Counted from the first letter of the stretch, positions 33,706 through 43,265 are shown. The stretch is 51,137 nucleotides of DNA from JAOTVV01 sp041602035 (GCA_041602035.1 JBFIHA010000019.1:1-51137), one strand, 5' to 3'. Program-made: numbers and translations. The notes: a model not told the origin generated them from the letters alone.

Positions 33706-34668
33706 ATGCGGACGACCCCGTGGGGTGCCCCCACGGGGTCGCTCACGTTTCGTGCCCCATTGGTGACCTATCACGCGCCCGTGCTGGCCGACGCGGTCTC
33801 GCAGTTGGCGGCGATGTGCCACCGCGCGGTGGATGCGACCGTCGGCGACGGGGGGCACACCGAACGCCTGCGCGCGCAGGGAGCGGCGGTGCTGGCCATC
33901 GATCGCGACCCCGCGGCCCTGCGAGTGGCGCAACACCGGCTGGCCGATCCGGAGATTCAGTGGGTGAAAGGCGCGTTTGCGGACGAGGCCGTGCAGGAGG
34001 CGATCGCGGTGTTCCGTCCGGACTTCGTGCTCCTCGACCTCGGGGTGTCCTCCCGGCAGCTCGACGACGCCGAGCGCGGGTTCTCGTTCCGTCCCGGCGT
34101 GCCCCTCGACATGCGCATGGATCGCTTCGGCCCGACGGCGACCGACCTGCTGGCGTCGAGTTCCCAGCGGGAGCTGGCGGCGCTGTTTCGGGAGTACGCC
34201 GACGAACGCCGGGCCTCCCGCCTGGCCGCGGCCGTGGTCCGACGGCGCCGCCAACGCCCCCTCACGGTGAGTGACGACCTCGTCAATGCCATCCGGGAGG
34301 CCCTCGGTCCGCGCTCGGGACCGTCCGACTTCGCTCGGATCTTCCAAGCCGTGCGAATGGCGGTCAACGACGAGCCCGGGCAGCTCCGCACGGCGCTCTC
34401 GTCCATGCGCGAGGCCCTCGTCCCGGACGGCAGACTTGCGGTGATTAGCTATCATTCTGGAGAAGACCGGGTGGTGAAGCACGAGTTCCGGGAGTGGGCG
34501 CGGTCCTGCGTGTGCCCGCCGGCTCAACCGACATGCACCTGTCGCGGCCGGGCGCTGGGACGCGTCGACCCACGCCGGCCAATCGTTCCGACATCGGAGG
34601 AGATCGCAATGAACCCTCGGGCCCGGAGCGCGAAGCTGCGGGGATTCGTGCGCAATGCGACGCCCTAG
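33706..34668 (+). CDS. rsmH: 16S rRNA (cytosine(1402)-N(4))-methyltransferase
   Basis: SAM-dependent N4 methylation of C1402 in 16S rRNA; first gene of the dcw cluster in many bacteria. Core motifs: VTYHAPVLADAV, VDATVGDGGHTERL (SAM loop), LLDLGVSSRQLDDAERGFSF, RMAVNDE, YHSGEDRVVK, and a CxC-containing C-terminus. Up to 320 aa. The ATG at 33706 has GAGGG only 2-3 nt away, and its first 19 residues are encoded by a perfect hairpin, so GTG 33763 (just before TYHAPVL) is a real alternative. It overlaps ftsL by 14 nt. Confidence 0.92.
   Translation: MRTTPWGAPTGSLTFRAPLVTYHAPVLADAVSQLAAMCHRAVDATVGDGGHTERLRAQGAAVLAIDRDPAALRVAQHRLADPEIQWVKGAFADEAVQEAIAVFRPDFVLLDLGVSSRQLDDAERGFSFRPGVPLDMRMDRFGPTATDLLASSSQRELAALFREYADERRASRLAAAVVRRRRQRPLTVSDDLVNAIREALGPRSGPSDFARIFQAVRMAVNDEPGQLRTALSSMREALVPDGRLAVISYHSGEDRVVKHEFREWARSCVCPPAQPTCTCRGRALGRVDPRRPIVPTSEEIAMNPRARSAKLRGFVRNATP
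33714..33740 (+). terminator. perfect 12-bp hairpin between tRNA-Asp and dcw cluster
   Basis: GACCCCGTGGGG (33714-33725), loop TGC, CCCCACGGGGTC (33729-33740). Very stable; followed by GCTCACGTTTCG, so only a weak T-tract. It may terminate tRNA-Asp or act as an attenuator for rsmH. It lies inside the rsmH frame if that gene starts at ATG 33706. Confidence 0.55.
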
Positions 34669-34945
34669 AGGCCGCCTCTGGGTTATGCTGTGGCTCGTCT
34701 TCGTCCTCGGCATCCTCTTTTGGGTCGTGGCGCGACAGACGTCGTCGGTAGTGGCCGCCACCACACTCGACAGCCTCCGGGTGGAGCGCGCCGATCTGGA
34801 AGCCCAGCGAACAGAGCTGATTCGGCGCGTTCGCCGGGCAGAGAGCCGTAGTGTGCTCGGCGATCGTGTCGAGCGGTTGGGGCTGCGAGCGGCCGCAGAT
34901 TCGGAGATTGTGATTCTCGCCGCGCCGGACACGGTTCGGCGTTGA
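34655..34945 (+). CDS. ftsL: FtsL-like division protein
   Basis: 96 aa. A short basic cytosolic N-terminus, one membrane helix (about 10-28) and a periplasmic coiled coil (about 35-75: LDSLRVERADLEAQRTELIRRV). FtsL is poorly conserved; the call rests on topology and position between rsmH and ftsI. It joins the FtsQ-FtsL-FtsB complex that activates FtsW-FtsI. Start ATG 34655. Confidence 0.8.
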   Translation: MRRPRGRLWVMLWLVFVLGILFWVVARQTSSVVAATTLDSLRVERADLEAQRTELIRRVRRAESRSVLGDRVERLGLRAAADSEIVILAAPDTVRR

Positions 34946-34949
34946 CCCA

Positions 34950-36869
34950 ATGATCAGACCCATTCGTCGCCTCCAGTTGGTTCAGTGGCTGTTTGTGCTC
35001 GGCCTCGTGGGCCTCGTGATCCGGGCGGCGCAGCTGCAGCTGCTGGAAGGCGAGCGGCATGCCGCGACCGCCGCGGCGAGTCGCACCAGCGAGAGGAAGC
35101 TCGACGCGCCGCGCGGCACCATTTACGACCGCAAAGGCGAAGTCCTCGCGTACACCGAGCAGGCGTACCGGGTCGGCGTGGCGCCGAACGAGCTGCGAAA
35201 CCGTGAACACGATGTTCGTCTGATCGCCTCACAACTCGGTGAGCCCGTCTCCAGGGTTCGCCACCGCCTTCGGGACCGGTACGCGTACTTCCATGGGCCA
35301 TACACCGCACGCCAAGTCCGACCCCTGCGCGAAATCCGTGGAGTGCACCTTACGCCCGAGATGGCCCGTCGCTACCCCCATCCGACGCTGGGCCGCAGCG
35401 TGATCGGCTTTCCCGCGGAAGAGGGCCGGCCCGCCGGCGGCGTGGAGCGCGAGCTGGACTCCGTGCTGCGCGGCACGCCCGGTCGGGCCGTCGTCCTCAT
35501 TGATCGGTTCCAGAACGAGTACGAGTCGCCCTCTCGGCTGGGATCGTTCCCCGTACCGGGCCACGATGTGCACCTCACGCTGGACGCTGACCTCCAGGAG
35601 ATCGTCGAGGTAGCGCTGGAGAGCGCGCTCGAGCGGTATGACGCCAGGGGTGGGGACGTCGCCGTGCTGGATCCGCGCACCGGAGAAATCCTGGCGTTGG
35701 CCTCCCGCGGCGGAGCCAGTACCGGAGCGTTGACCAATGTGTTCGAGCCCGGATCCACGGCGAAGCTGTTCGCAGCCGGCGCCTTGCTCCAACGGGGCCT
35801 AGCCAGCCTGGACGATCGTATCTATGCGGAGCAGGGGACGCTCGTGCTCGAGCACCGAACGATCCGGGACGAGCACCCAAGTGGCTGGCTCACGCTCAAA
35901 CAAGTGATTCAGGTCTCGAGCAACATCGGCATCGTCAAGTTTGCGGATCGCCTCACGCCCGAGGCACAGTACGAGATGTTGCGGGACTTCGGGTTCGGCA
36001 GCGCCACCGGAGTGGAGTACCCCACTGAAGCGCGCGGCCGGCTCCCGCGCCCGTCGCAGTGGAGCGGGACGACAGCCGCTGCTCTCGCCATGGGATACGA
36101 GTTCTCGGTCACCGTCGTGCAGCTGGCTCAGGCGTACGCAGCGATCGCCAACAACGGTCTCATGCTGCAGCCCAGTCTGATCAAGGAGATTCGCGCCGCC
36201 AACGGCAAGGTCGTCTATCGCCACCATCCGCGGCCGGTTCGCCGGGTGGTAAGCGCGGACATCGCCGACCAGCTCAAAGCGATGCTGCGGGGGGTGGTGT
36301 ACGAAGGTGGCACCGGTGAGACCGCGGCGCTGACCAGTTACCACCTGGCGGGGAAGACCGGGACGTCCCGCCAAGCCGGGCCCGAGGGGTACTACATCCC
36401 GCGCGTGTGGGCGAGCTTCGCCTCGATCTTCCCGGCCGACGATCCGCAGCTCGTGATGGTCGTCAATCTCGACGCTCCCAGGGCTGCGTACGCGCGCGCG
36501 ACCGCAGCACCGCTCACGCGCCGCGTCATCGAAGAGGTTCTCGCTGCCCGCACCGGTGCCATCGATCGCGGCCGCCTTACGGTATCGAGCGTGGAAGTTC
36601 CCGCGGCTCCGGCCGCCGACCGAACCGAGCCGTGGGTGGTTGCGTGGCCCTCTCCCCTCGCTGCCCCCGACTCGGCCCCCTCCCCCTCCGTCCCTGACGT
36701 CCGCGGACTCACGCTGCGCGCAGCGGCGAAACAGCTTCACCAAGCGGGGCTGCGTGTCCGCGTGGTGGGGTGGGGCACGGTCGTCAGCTGTGATCCGGCG
36801 CCGGGACGGCCTGTGGACACCGGAACGGTCGTGACCGTCACGGCACGGTCGCGCGCACCGACTCCGTGA
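34950..36869 (+). CDS. ftsI: division-specific peptidoglycan transpeptidase FtsI (PBP3-like) with PASTA domain
   Basis: Cross-links septal peptidoglycan. The 639 aa have one membrane helix near the N-terminus, a pedestal with RGTIYDRKG, and a transpeptidase domain with S269-TAK, SSN at 323-325 and KTG at 469-471. Residues about 575-637 form one PASTA domain (PDVRGLTLRAAAKQLHQAG, then VVTVTARS), which most proteobacterial FtsI lack. Start ATG 34950, 4 nt after ftsL. Stop overlaps murE by 4 nt. Confidence 0.95.
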   Translation: MIRPIRRLQLVQWLFVLGLVGLVIRAAQLQLLEGERHAATAAASRTSERKLDAPRGTIYDRKGEVLAYTEQAYRVGVAPNELRNREHDVRLIASQLGEPVSRVRHRLRDRYAYFHGPYTARQVRPLREIRGVHLTPEMARRYPHPTLGRSVIGFPAEEGRPAGGVERELDSVLRGTPGRAVVLIDRFQNEYESPSRLGSFPVPGHDVHLTLDADLQEIVEVALESALERYDARGGDVAVLDPRTGEILALASRGGASTGALTNVFEPGSTAKLFAAGALLQRGLASLDDRIYAEQGTLVLEHRTIRDEHPSGWLTLKQVIQVSSNIGIVKFADRLTPEAQYEMLRDFGFGSATGVEYPTEARGRLPRPSQWSGTTAAALAMGYEFSVTVVQLAQAYAAIANNGLMLQPSLIKEIRAANGKVVYRHHPRPVRRVVSADIADQLKAMLRGVVYEGGTGETAALTSYHLAGKTGTSRQAGPEGYYIPRVWASFASIFPADDPQLVMVVNLDAPRAAYARATAAPLTRRVIEEVLAARTGAIDRGRLTVSSVEVPAAPAADRTEPWVVAWPSPLAAPDSAPSPSVPDVRGLTLRAAAKQLHQAGLRVRVVGWGTVVSCDPAPGRPVDTGTVVTVTARSRAPTP

Positions 36870-38329
36870 CCACGCTCACCTCCCTCGTCGCCGCGCTAGA
36901 TCGGGCGGGACTGCTCAGCAAAGCACCGGCAGTCGAGATGGACGTCACCGGCGTTGCCGACGATTCGCGTCGCGTCCAGCCGGGCGGGGTGTTCTGCGCC
37001 GTCGTGGGAACGGCAGCCGATGGTCATGCGTTCGCGCCGGACGCGGTGGCGCGCGGAGCCGCGGCGATCGTGGTGGAGCGGCCACTCGCGCTCGACGTGC
37101 CCCAGGTGGTGGTTCGGGACGGTCGATCGGCCGCCGCGCTGCTGGCGCGGGAGTGGTACGGCTGTCCTGGTGACGGGTTGCGCATCGTCGGTGTGACGGG
37201 CACCAATGGCAAGACGACGACCGTGTCCTTGCTGCGGCACCTCTTGAACGGCACCGGCGAGGCCGCCTCGATCGGAACGCTCGGCGCCTTCGACGGTGGT
37301 GGTGCCCCGCTGGAGGGGGTCGGCAATCTCACGACTCCCGGTGCGGTGGCGTTGCAGGCGGCACTCGCAGCGCTTCGAGCGCGGGGGGTGAGCACCGTGG
37401 CCATGGAGGCGTCTTCCCATGCGCTGGATCAGCGGCGCCTCGAGACCCTCACCCTCCACGGGGCCGTCTACACCAACCTCTCCCACGACCACCTGGACTA
37501 TCACCCCACGTTCGACGCGTACCGTGATGCCAAGGCCCGGCTTTCGGACTGCGTCCGACCCGGAGGGGTGGAGGTCGTCAATGCCGATGACCCCGCATGG
37601 TTGGGACTACCGCCCAAGGAGCACCTGCGCCGCATTTGGTTCGGGCGTGCCGCGTCGGCGACGGTTCGGGCCATGGAGGTCGAGCAGGGGCCGGAGGGAT
37701 CGCAGGCGACCTTCATCTTCGACGGCACGGCGGTCTCCGTGCGTATCCCGCTCCTCGGCGACTTCAACGTATCGAACGCGTTGGCCGCCGCAGCGGCAGC
37801 GTGGGGGGTGGGGCTTGGCCCCAGTGAGATCGCCGCTCGACTCGCCGCGGCACCGCAGGTTCCGGGGCGCCTCGAGCTGCTTGTCGCCTCCGACTACCGG
37901 ATCCTGCGTGATTACGCGCATACGCCCGATGCCCTCGAGCGGGCGATCGGTGTCGTGCGGCCCCTCACGCGCAAACGCCTGATCGTCCTGTTCGGAGCGG
38001 GCGGCGATCGCGATCGGACAAAGCGCCCCGCGATGGGTCGGGCAGTCGTACAGGGGGCGGATCTGGCCATCGTCACGTCCGACAATCCGCGCATGGAGGA
38101 TCCCGAGCGCATCATCGACGACATCGAGCTCGGGATGGAGCCACACCGGCATCTCCGAATCGCGGATCGTCACGAGGCGATCACGCGAGCCGTGGCCCTT
38201 CTCGAGCCGGGCGACGTCCTGCTGTTGGCCGGAAAGGGACATGAGACCTACCAGGTGATCGGCAACGATTACCTCCCCTTCGACGAGCGCGCCATCGTTC
38301 GGTCGCTGGTTGCCGGGGGCGCGACATGA
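36866..38329 (+). CDS. murE: UDP-MurNAc-tripeptide synthetase MurE (meso-DAP adding)
   Basis: Cytosolic Mur ligase adding the third residue of the stem peptide. 487 aa. GVTGTNGKTTTVSLL is the ATP loop (about 109-123); SSHALDQRRLE and NLSHDHLDYH are family blocks. The amino-acid specificity motif reads DNPR (DNPRMEDPERI), which selects meso-diaminopimelate rather than lysine, so the wall is DAP-type. GTG start within the ftsI stop. Confidence 0.96.
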   Translation: MTTLTSLVAALDRAGLLSKAPAVEMDVTGVADDSRRVQPGGVFCAVVGTAADGHAFAPDAVARGAAAIVVERPLALDVPQVVVRDGRSAAALLAREWYGCPGDGLRIVGVTGTNGKTTTVSLLRHLLNGTGEAASIGTLGAFDGGGAPLEGVGNLTTPGAVALQAALAALRARGVSTVAMEASSHALDQRRLETLTLHGAVYTNLSHDHLDYHPTFDAYRDAKARLSDCVRPGGVEVVNADDPAWLGLPPKEHLRRIWFGRAASATVRAMEVEQGPEGSQATFIFDGTAVSVRIPLLGDFNVSNALAAAAAAWGVGLGPSEIAARLAAAPQVPGRLELLVASDYRILRDYAHTPDALERAIGVVRPLTRKRLIVLFGAGGDRDRTKRPAMGRAVVQGADLAIVTSDNPRMEDPERIIDDIELGMEPHRHLRIADRHEAITRAVALLEPGDVLLLAGKGHETYQVIGNDYLPFDERAIVRSLVAGGAT

Positions 38330-39663
38330 ATCACTGGACGAGTGAGCGTGTCGCCGCGGTGCTCGGCGTCGGGCAGGTTCCACCCTGTCGCTTCTCGGGC
38401 ATCAGCACGGACACGCGAACGCTCGGTCCTGGAGCCCTGTTCGTGGCCCTCGCGGGCGAGCGGTTTGACGGCCACCGGTTTCTCGACGCTGCTCGGGCCG
38501 CCGGCGCGGCGGGTGCCGTAGTCCGAAAGGGAACGCCGCTCCCCGACGGACTTCTCGGGTTCGGGGTCGACGATACGCTGGCGGCGCTCGGGGCCCTGGC
38601 CCGAGATCGGCGCCGTGCCGTGTCGGGCCCGGTGGTGGCCGTTACCGGCACCAACGGCAAGACGGCCACCAAGGAGATGCTCGCACGAGTGGTCGGGGTG
38701 CGTTGGCCGGTCCACGCCACGCGGGGCAATCTCAACAACCTGGTGGGCGTGCCACTGACGATTTTGGCGGCACCCGAGTCGGCCCAGGCGCTGGTGGTCG
38801 AGGCGGGAGCGAGCATCCCCGGGGAGGTAGCGCGGTTGCGGGACATCGTCGAGCCGACGGTGGGCATCGTCACGAACGTCGCCCCCGGACATCTGGAAGG
38901 CTTCGGCTCGCTTGCCGGGGTGCTCGCGGAGAAGGTGAGTCTCCTCGACGGAGCGCCGGTCGCGGTCGTCGGCACCACGCCGCCGGAGCTGGCGCGAACC
39001 GCGCGCCGGGTCGCCCAGCGGGTGGTCGTGGCGGGCGCGGGTGCCGGTGCCGAGATCGCCCCGGACCGGTGGGAACTCGACCGCGAGGGGCGGGCTCGAG
39101 TGGTGTTTCGGACTGCCGACGTGCGACTGCCGCTCGTCGGTCCGCACCAAGTGGACAACGCCATGCTGGCGCTCGCGGTTGCCGTTGAGCTTGGGGTCGA
39201 CCTCGAGCCCGCCGCCCGGGCGCTCGAGACGCTGACGCTGCCGTCCGGGCGATGTGAGATCATGCACCACGGTGCGCTCACTGTCATCAATGATGCCTAC
39301 AATGCGAACCCCGACTCGGTGCGGGCGGCGCTCGAGACTGCCGCCGCGCTGCGCGGCGCTCGTTCGCTCGTGGTGATGTTGGGCACGATGCTCGAGTTGG
39401 GAACCGACAGTGCAGCGTTACACCGGCAGGTCGCCGCCTCGGTGATGGCGCGTCGGCCAACCCTGGTCGCGGTCACCGGAGCGTTCGGCAGTGCCTTCGA
39501 ACCGTGGGCCGGGGAGCTGGGTGATCGGTTGATCGTGGCCGACGACCCTGCCACTTTGGGGCGGGAGGTGGCCGGACGCCTCGCGGGCGACGAGCTCGTT
39601 CTGGTGAAGGCCTCCCGCGGCGTGCGGTTGGAACAGGCGATTCCATTCATCATTCCTGGGTGA
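38326..39663 (+). CDS. murF: UDP-MurNAc-tripeptide:D-Ala-D-Ala ligase MurF
   Basis: Adds D-Ala-D-Ala to complete the pentapeptide. 445 aa; ISTDTRTLGPGALFVAL at the N-terminus, ATP loop VTGTNGKTATKEM, GHLEGFGSL, and NDAYNANPDSVRAAL, the MurF signature. ATG 38326 overlaps the murE stop (ATGA). The ligase for D-Ala-D-Ala itself (ddl) is not in this window. Confidence 0.96.
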   Translation: MNHWTSERVAAVLGVGQVPPCRFSGISTDTRTLGPGALFVALAGERFDGHRFLDAARAAGAAGAVVRKGTPLPDGLLGFGVDDTLAALGALARDRRRAVSGPVVAVTGTNGKTATKEMLARVVGVRWPVHATRGNLNNLVGVPLTILAAPESAQALVVEAGASIPGEVARLRDIVEPTVGIVTNVAPGHLEGFGSLAGVLAEKVSLLDGAPVAVVGTTPPELARTARRVAQRVVVAGAGAGAEIAPDRWELDREGRARVVFRTADVRLPLVGPHQVDNAMLALAVAVELGVDLEPAARALETLTLPSGRCEIMHHGALTVINDAYNANPDSVRAALETAAALRGARSLVVMLGTMLELGTDSAALHRQVAASVMARRPTLVAVTGAFGSAFEPWAGELGDRLIVADDPATLGREVAGRLAGDELVLVKASRGVRLEQAIPFIIPG

Positions 39664-39673
39664 AAGACACTCC

Positions 39674-40795
39674 GTGCTTTATCATCTCCTGGCGCCGCTC
39701 TCCTCGAAGTCCATCGTCTTCAACCTGTTCAACTACATCTCGTTCCGGGCCGCCGGGGCGGCGGTGACGGCCATCGTCCTGTCGTTCGTCGTGGGCCCGG
39801 CCATCATTCGGCACTTGCGAGGCCGGCACATCGGTCAGGTGATCCGCGCCGACGGGCCCGCCTCGCACCAGGGGAAGCGGGGCACGCCCACCATGGGTGG
39901 GCTCATCATCCTGACGTCGACGTTGGTGCCGGCCGTCCTGTGGGCACCACTGACGAACCGATTCGTGGTGGTCGCGATCGTCGCGACCCTGTGGATGGGC
40001 TGCATCGGCTTCGTCGATGACTACCTCAAGTTCATCTCGGGGAAGGCCCGCGGCCTGGTCGCGCGTTACAAGCTGTTCGGGCAGGTCACCTTTGGCGTTG
40101 TGCTCGGTACCTACCTCCTTCTCTGGCCGCCCTGGGGCGACCTTCCCGCGGCGACGACCACCGTGCCGTTCTTCAAATACGTGCTCCTCCCGCTTCCGGC
40201 GGTGCTCTACGTGGCGTTCGTGGCGTTCGTCGAGACGGGCACGAGCAACGCGGTGAACCTCACCGACGGCCTCGACGGGTTGGCGGCGGGTCTCACCGCC
40301 ATTGCGGCGACGGCATTTGCCGTATTCGCGTACGTGTTCGGTCGGACCGATACCGCCCAATACCTGTTCGTGTACTACCTCCCCGGTGCTGGCGAGCTTG
40401 CCGTGTTCTGCGCGGCGCTCATGGGTGCCGCCCTCGGGTTCCTCTGGTTCAACGCGCATCCCGCCGAGGTGTTCATGGGCGACACGGGGAGCCTCGCGAT
40501 TGGCGGGGCCTTCGGCACGGTGGCCATCCTGCTCAAGTCAGAGTTCCTGCTGCTCATCGTGGGTGGCGTGTTCGCGGCGGAGGCGACCTCGGTCATCGTG
40601 CAAACGGGCGCCTATCGCTGGCGCCGGCGCACGCGCGGTCGGGAATACGCGAACCAGCACCGTGTATTCCGGATGGCTCCGCTGCATCACCACTTCGAGA
40701 AGCTTGGCTGGGCCGAGTCGAAGGTCGTCGCGCGGTTCTACATCGTCGGCATCCTGTGCGCCCTGTTGGCGTTGTCGACGCTGAAGATCCGATGA
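39674..40795 (+). CDS. mraY: phospho-MurNAc-pentapeptide transferase MraY
   Basis: Polytopic membrane enzyme that makes lipid I from UDP-MurNAc-pentapeptide and undecaprenyl phosphate. 373 aa, about ten membrane helices. Catalytic and substrate motifs: FVDDYLKF, NLTDGLDGLAAG, FMGDTGSLAIGG and PLHHHFEKLG. Start GTG 39674, 10 nt after murF; no strong SD. Stop overlaps murD by 4 nt. Confidence 0.96.
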   Translation: MLYHLLAPLSSKSIVFNLFNYISFRAAGAAVTAIVLSFVVGPAIIRHLRGRHIGQVIRADGPASHQGKRGTPTMGGLIILTSTLVPAVLWAPLTNRFVVVAIVATLWMGCIGFVDDYLKFISGKARGLVARYKLFGQVTFGVVLGTYLLLWPPWGDLPAATTTVPFFKYVLLPLPAVLYVAFVAFVETGTSNAVNLTDGLDGLAAGLTAIAATAFAVFAYVFGRTDTAQYLFVYYLPGAGELAVFCAALMGAALGFLWFNAHPAEVFMGDTGSLAIGGAFGTVAILLKSEFLLLIVGGVFAAEATSVIVQTGAYRWRRRTRGREYANQHRVFRMAPLHHHFEKLGWAESKVVARFYIVGILCALLALSTLKIR

Positions 40796-42132
40796 TTCCG
40801 GAGGCGTGGCGGCAGGGGGAAGTAGCGGTGGTGGGCCTCGGACGGAGCGGGCTCGCCGCGAGCAAATGGCTGGCGAGCCACGGCCTCTCGGTCTATGCCT
40901 CCGACGGCGCGCGCACGCCCGCGCTGGAGGCGGCGGTGCGCCAGCTGCCCTCCGGCATCACAGTGGAGCTCGGGCGCCACGACCTGGTGCGCATCGGTCG
41001 TGCTCGGGCGGCGATCGTCTCACCCGGTGTGCCTCCGGACGCCCCTCCGATCGCCGCCGCGCGGGCAGCCGGGCTGGAGATCGTCTCCGAGCTGGATCTC
41101 GGCGCGCGTGCGTTGGGCGATGCGAGCCTCATCGTCGTGACGGGCACCAACGGCAAGACGACCACGACCCGTTGCGTCGCTCACCTCCTGAGCGCGGCGG
41201 GCGTTCCGTCCATCGCCGCGGGGAACATCGGGCGGCCGCTCACCGACCTCGTCGACGACCCGCAGCGGCCCACCTGGATCGCGGTCGAGGTCTCGTCGTT
41301 CCAGCTGCACGACTCGCCACATCTCGTGCCCGCGGTTGGTGTGCTGACCAACCTGGCGCCCGACCACCTGGATCGGTATCCGACAGTGGAGGCATACTAC
41401 GGGGACAAGCGGCTCCTGTTCCGCAACGCGAGCGACGCGTCGGTGTGGGTCCTAAACGGCGACGATCCCGCGGTCGGTGCGCTCGCGCGTGGCGTTCGCG
41501 GCCGTCATCTCCGTTTCAGCGTGCGCGGGCGCGCTGACGCGTGGCTCGACCGATCGTCCGACCGTCTCATGCTGACCGATGCGGTGCTGGCGCCGCGCTC
41601 GTCTTTGCAGCTGCTCGGGGATCACAACGTCGAGAATGTGCTTGCCGCAGCGCTCGCAGTGACGGCCGCCGGGGTCATCCCCGCCGCGCTCGTAAACGGT
41701 ATCGAGACCTTTCGCCCGCCCGCGCACCGGCTGGAGACGGTGCGAACCGTGGCATCCGTCACCTGGATCAACGATTCTAAGGCCACCAACGTGGCGGCGG
41801 CCGCCGTCGCCCTCCGCGCGATGGACCGTCCCTATGTGCTCATCGCGGGGGGACACCCGAAAGGAGAGTCGCTCGCCCCGCTGGTCCCCCTGCTCGGTCG
41901 GTGCGTTCGGGTGATCGCGTACGGTGAGGCTGCGGCTCAACTGCTGACTCAACTTGGCTCCACCGGACTCGTGGAGTCCGTCGAGCGGTTCGACGACGCG
42001 GTGTCCCGTGCGGCCACGGTCGCCCCCCGGGGGGGGGCCGTGCTGCTGTCGCCGGCGTGTGCCAGCTTCGACCAGTTCACGAACTTCGAAGAGCGGGGCG
42101 ACCGTTTTCGGGCGCTCGTGGAATCGCTGTAA
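40792..42132 (+). CDS. murD: UDP-MurNAc-L-Ala:D-Glu ligase MurD
   Basis: Adds D-Glu to UDP-MurNAc-L-Ala. 446 aa. VVGLGRSGLAASKWL Rossmann start, VTGTNGKTTTTRCV ATP loop, NLAPDHLDRY, NDSKATN and LLSPACASFDQF near the end. ATG 40792 lies within the mraY stop (ATGA). A C6-G9 homopolymer at 42023-42037 is inside the gene but the frame stays intact. Stop overlaps ftsW by 1 nt. Confidence 0.95.
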   Translation: MIPEAWRQGEVAVVGLGRSGLAASKWLASHGLSVYASDGARTPALEAAVRQLPSGITVELGRHDLVRIGRARAAIVSPGVPPDAPPIAAARAAGLEIVSELDLGARALGDASLIVVTGTNGKTTTTRCVAHLLSAAGVPSIAAGNIGRPLTDLVDDPQRPTWIAVEVSSFQLHDSPHLVPAVGVLTNLAPDHLDRYPTVEAYYGDKRLLFRNASDASVWVLNGDDPAVGALARGVRGRHLRFSVRGRADAWLDRSSDRLMLTDAVLAPRSSLQLLGDHNVENVLAAALAVTAAGVIPAALVNGIETFRPPAHRLETVRTVASVTWINDSKATNVAAAAVALRAMDRPYVLIAGGHPKGESLAPLVPLLGRCVRVIAYGEAAAQLLTQLGSTGLVESVERFDDAVSRAATVAPRGGAVLLSPACASFDQFTNFEERGDRFRALVESL

Positions 42133-43265
42133 TGGTTGCGCGCGACGAGGCACGACTCTGGGAAAGCCGGCTGTTGGGAATCCTTGCCACGACCCTCGGC
42201 GTGTTTGGCGTGGCCGTGGTGTACAGCGCGTCGAGCATTTGGGCAGTGCAGGGCGGGCACGGCGGGAGCTTCTTCGCGCGCCAACAACTTCTCGGCGTGA
42301 TCGTGGGCGTCCTGCTGCTGGTGATCGTCGCGCGCGTGGACTACCGCCGCTGGCGCGCACTCGGCTGGCCGCTGCTCGGTATCACCGGGCTGTTGCTGCT
42401 CGTGCTCATCCTCCCGTTCACCCACGCGGTGGCACCGGAAGTGAACGGCGCTCGCCGCTGGTTCCAGGTGTTCGGATGGAGGATTCAGCCGTCGGAGTTC
42501 GCGAAATTCGTGGTCGTGCTTTGGACCGCGATGCTTGCCGCCAAGAAAGGGGACAAGTTGCGGGGCTTTCGCGGTGGGATCCTCCCGTTCCTCGTGATCC
42601 TGGTTCCGCTGTCGGCGCTGGTCGTGATCGAGCCCGATCTCTCCAGCGCGGCGGTCCTGTTGGTGATCGCAGGAACGGTGTTATTCGCCGCCGGTGCGAG
42701 AATCGGGCACTTCCTCCTCCTCGGCCTCGTGGCGGTGCCGATCGCATGGCATCAAATCATGTCCGTGCAGTACCGCGTGGCCAGGATGGTGGGCTTTCTC
42801 AGTGCCGGAAGCGATGCCGCGGAGGCTAACTGGCAGATCAACCAATCGTTGATCGGGATGGGGGCGGGCCGCGCCGTGGGCGTTGGCTTCGGTGAGGGGT
42901 TGCAGAAGCTCGGCCACCTCCAGTACGCGTACTCAGACTTCATCTTCAGCACGATCGGTGAGGAGTGGGGCTTTGTCGGCGTGTGCGTGATGGTGGGTCT
43001 CTACGGACTCTACCTCACACTGGGCTTCCGGATCGCCCGTCGCGCCTCCGACACGTTCGGCATGCTGCTCGCTACCGGGCTCACCGTGATGATCGGACTC
43101 GCCGCTCTGCTCCACATCGGGGTCACCATGGCCGTGGTGCCCACGACGGGAGTCTCACTGCCGTTCATCTCCTTTGGACGCTCGTCGTTGCTGGTGTCGT
43201 TCCTGGCCACGGGCGTGTTGATGAACATTGCCGTGCTCCGTGGCCGGCGGGGGTCGAGCGCGTGA
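42132..43265 (+). CDS. ftsW: septal peptidoglycan glycosyltransferase FtsW (SEDS family)
   Basis: Polymerises lipid II at the septum, paired with FtsI. 377 aa, about ten membrane helices. SEDS blocks: YSASS near the start, NGARRWFQVFGWRIQPSEFAK (seen as separate motifs RRWF and QPSEFAK), EPDLSSAAV, QYAYSDFIFSTIGEEWGF and GVSLPFISFGRSSL. The ATG at 42132 shares one base with the murD TAA stop. Stop overlaps murG by 4 nt. Confidence 0.95.
   Translation: MVARDEARLWESRLLGILATTLGVFGVAVVYSASSIWAVQGGHGGSFFARQQLLGVIVGVLLLVIVARVDYRRWRALGWPLLGITGLLLLVLILPFTHAVAPEVNGARRWFQVFGWRIQPSEFAKFVVVLWTAMLAAKKGDKLRGFRGGILPFLVILVPLSALVVIEPDLSSAAVLLVIAGTVLFAAGARIGHFLLLGLVAVPIAWHQIMSVQYRVARMVGFLSAGSDAAEANWQINQSLIGMGAGRAVGVGFGEGLQKLGHLQYAYSDFIFSTIGEEWGFVGVCVMVGLYGLYLTLGFRIARRASDTFGMLLATGLTVMIGLAALLHIGVTMAVVPTTGVSLPFISFGRSSLLVSFLATGVLMNIAVLRGRRGSSA

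Noticed and set aside
42023..42037. C6-G9 homopolymer in murD, considered as a phase-variable or frameshift site
   Set aside because: The murD frame continues through it to the conserved LLSPACASFDQF motif, and an essential gene is an unlikely contingency locus. Read-level checks would be the only test.
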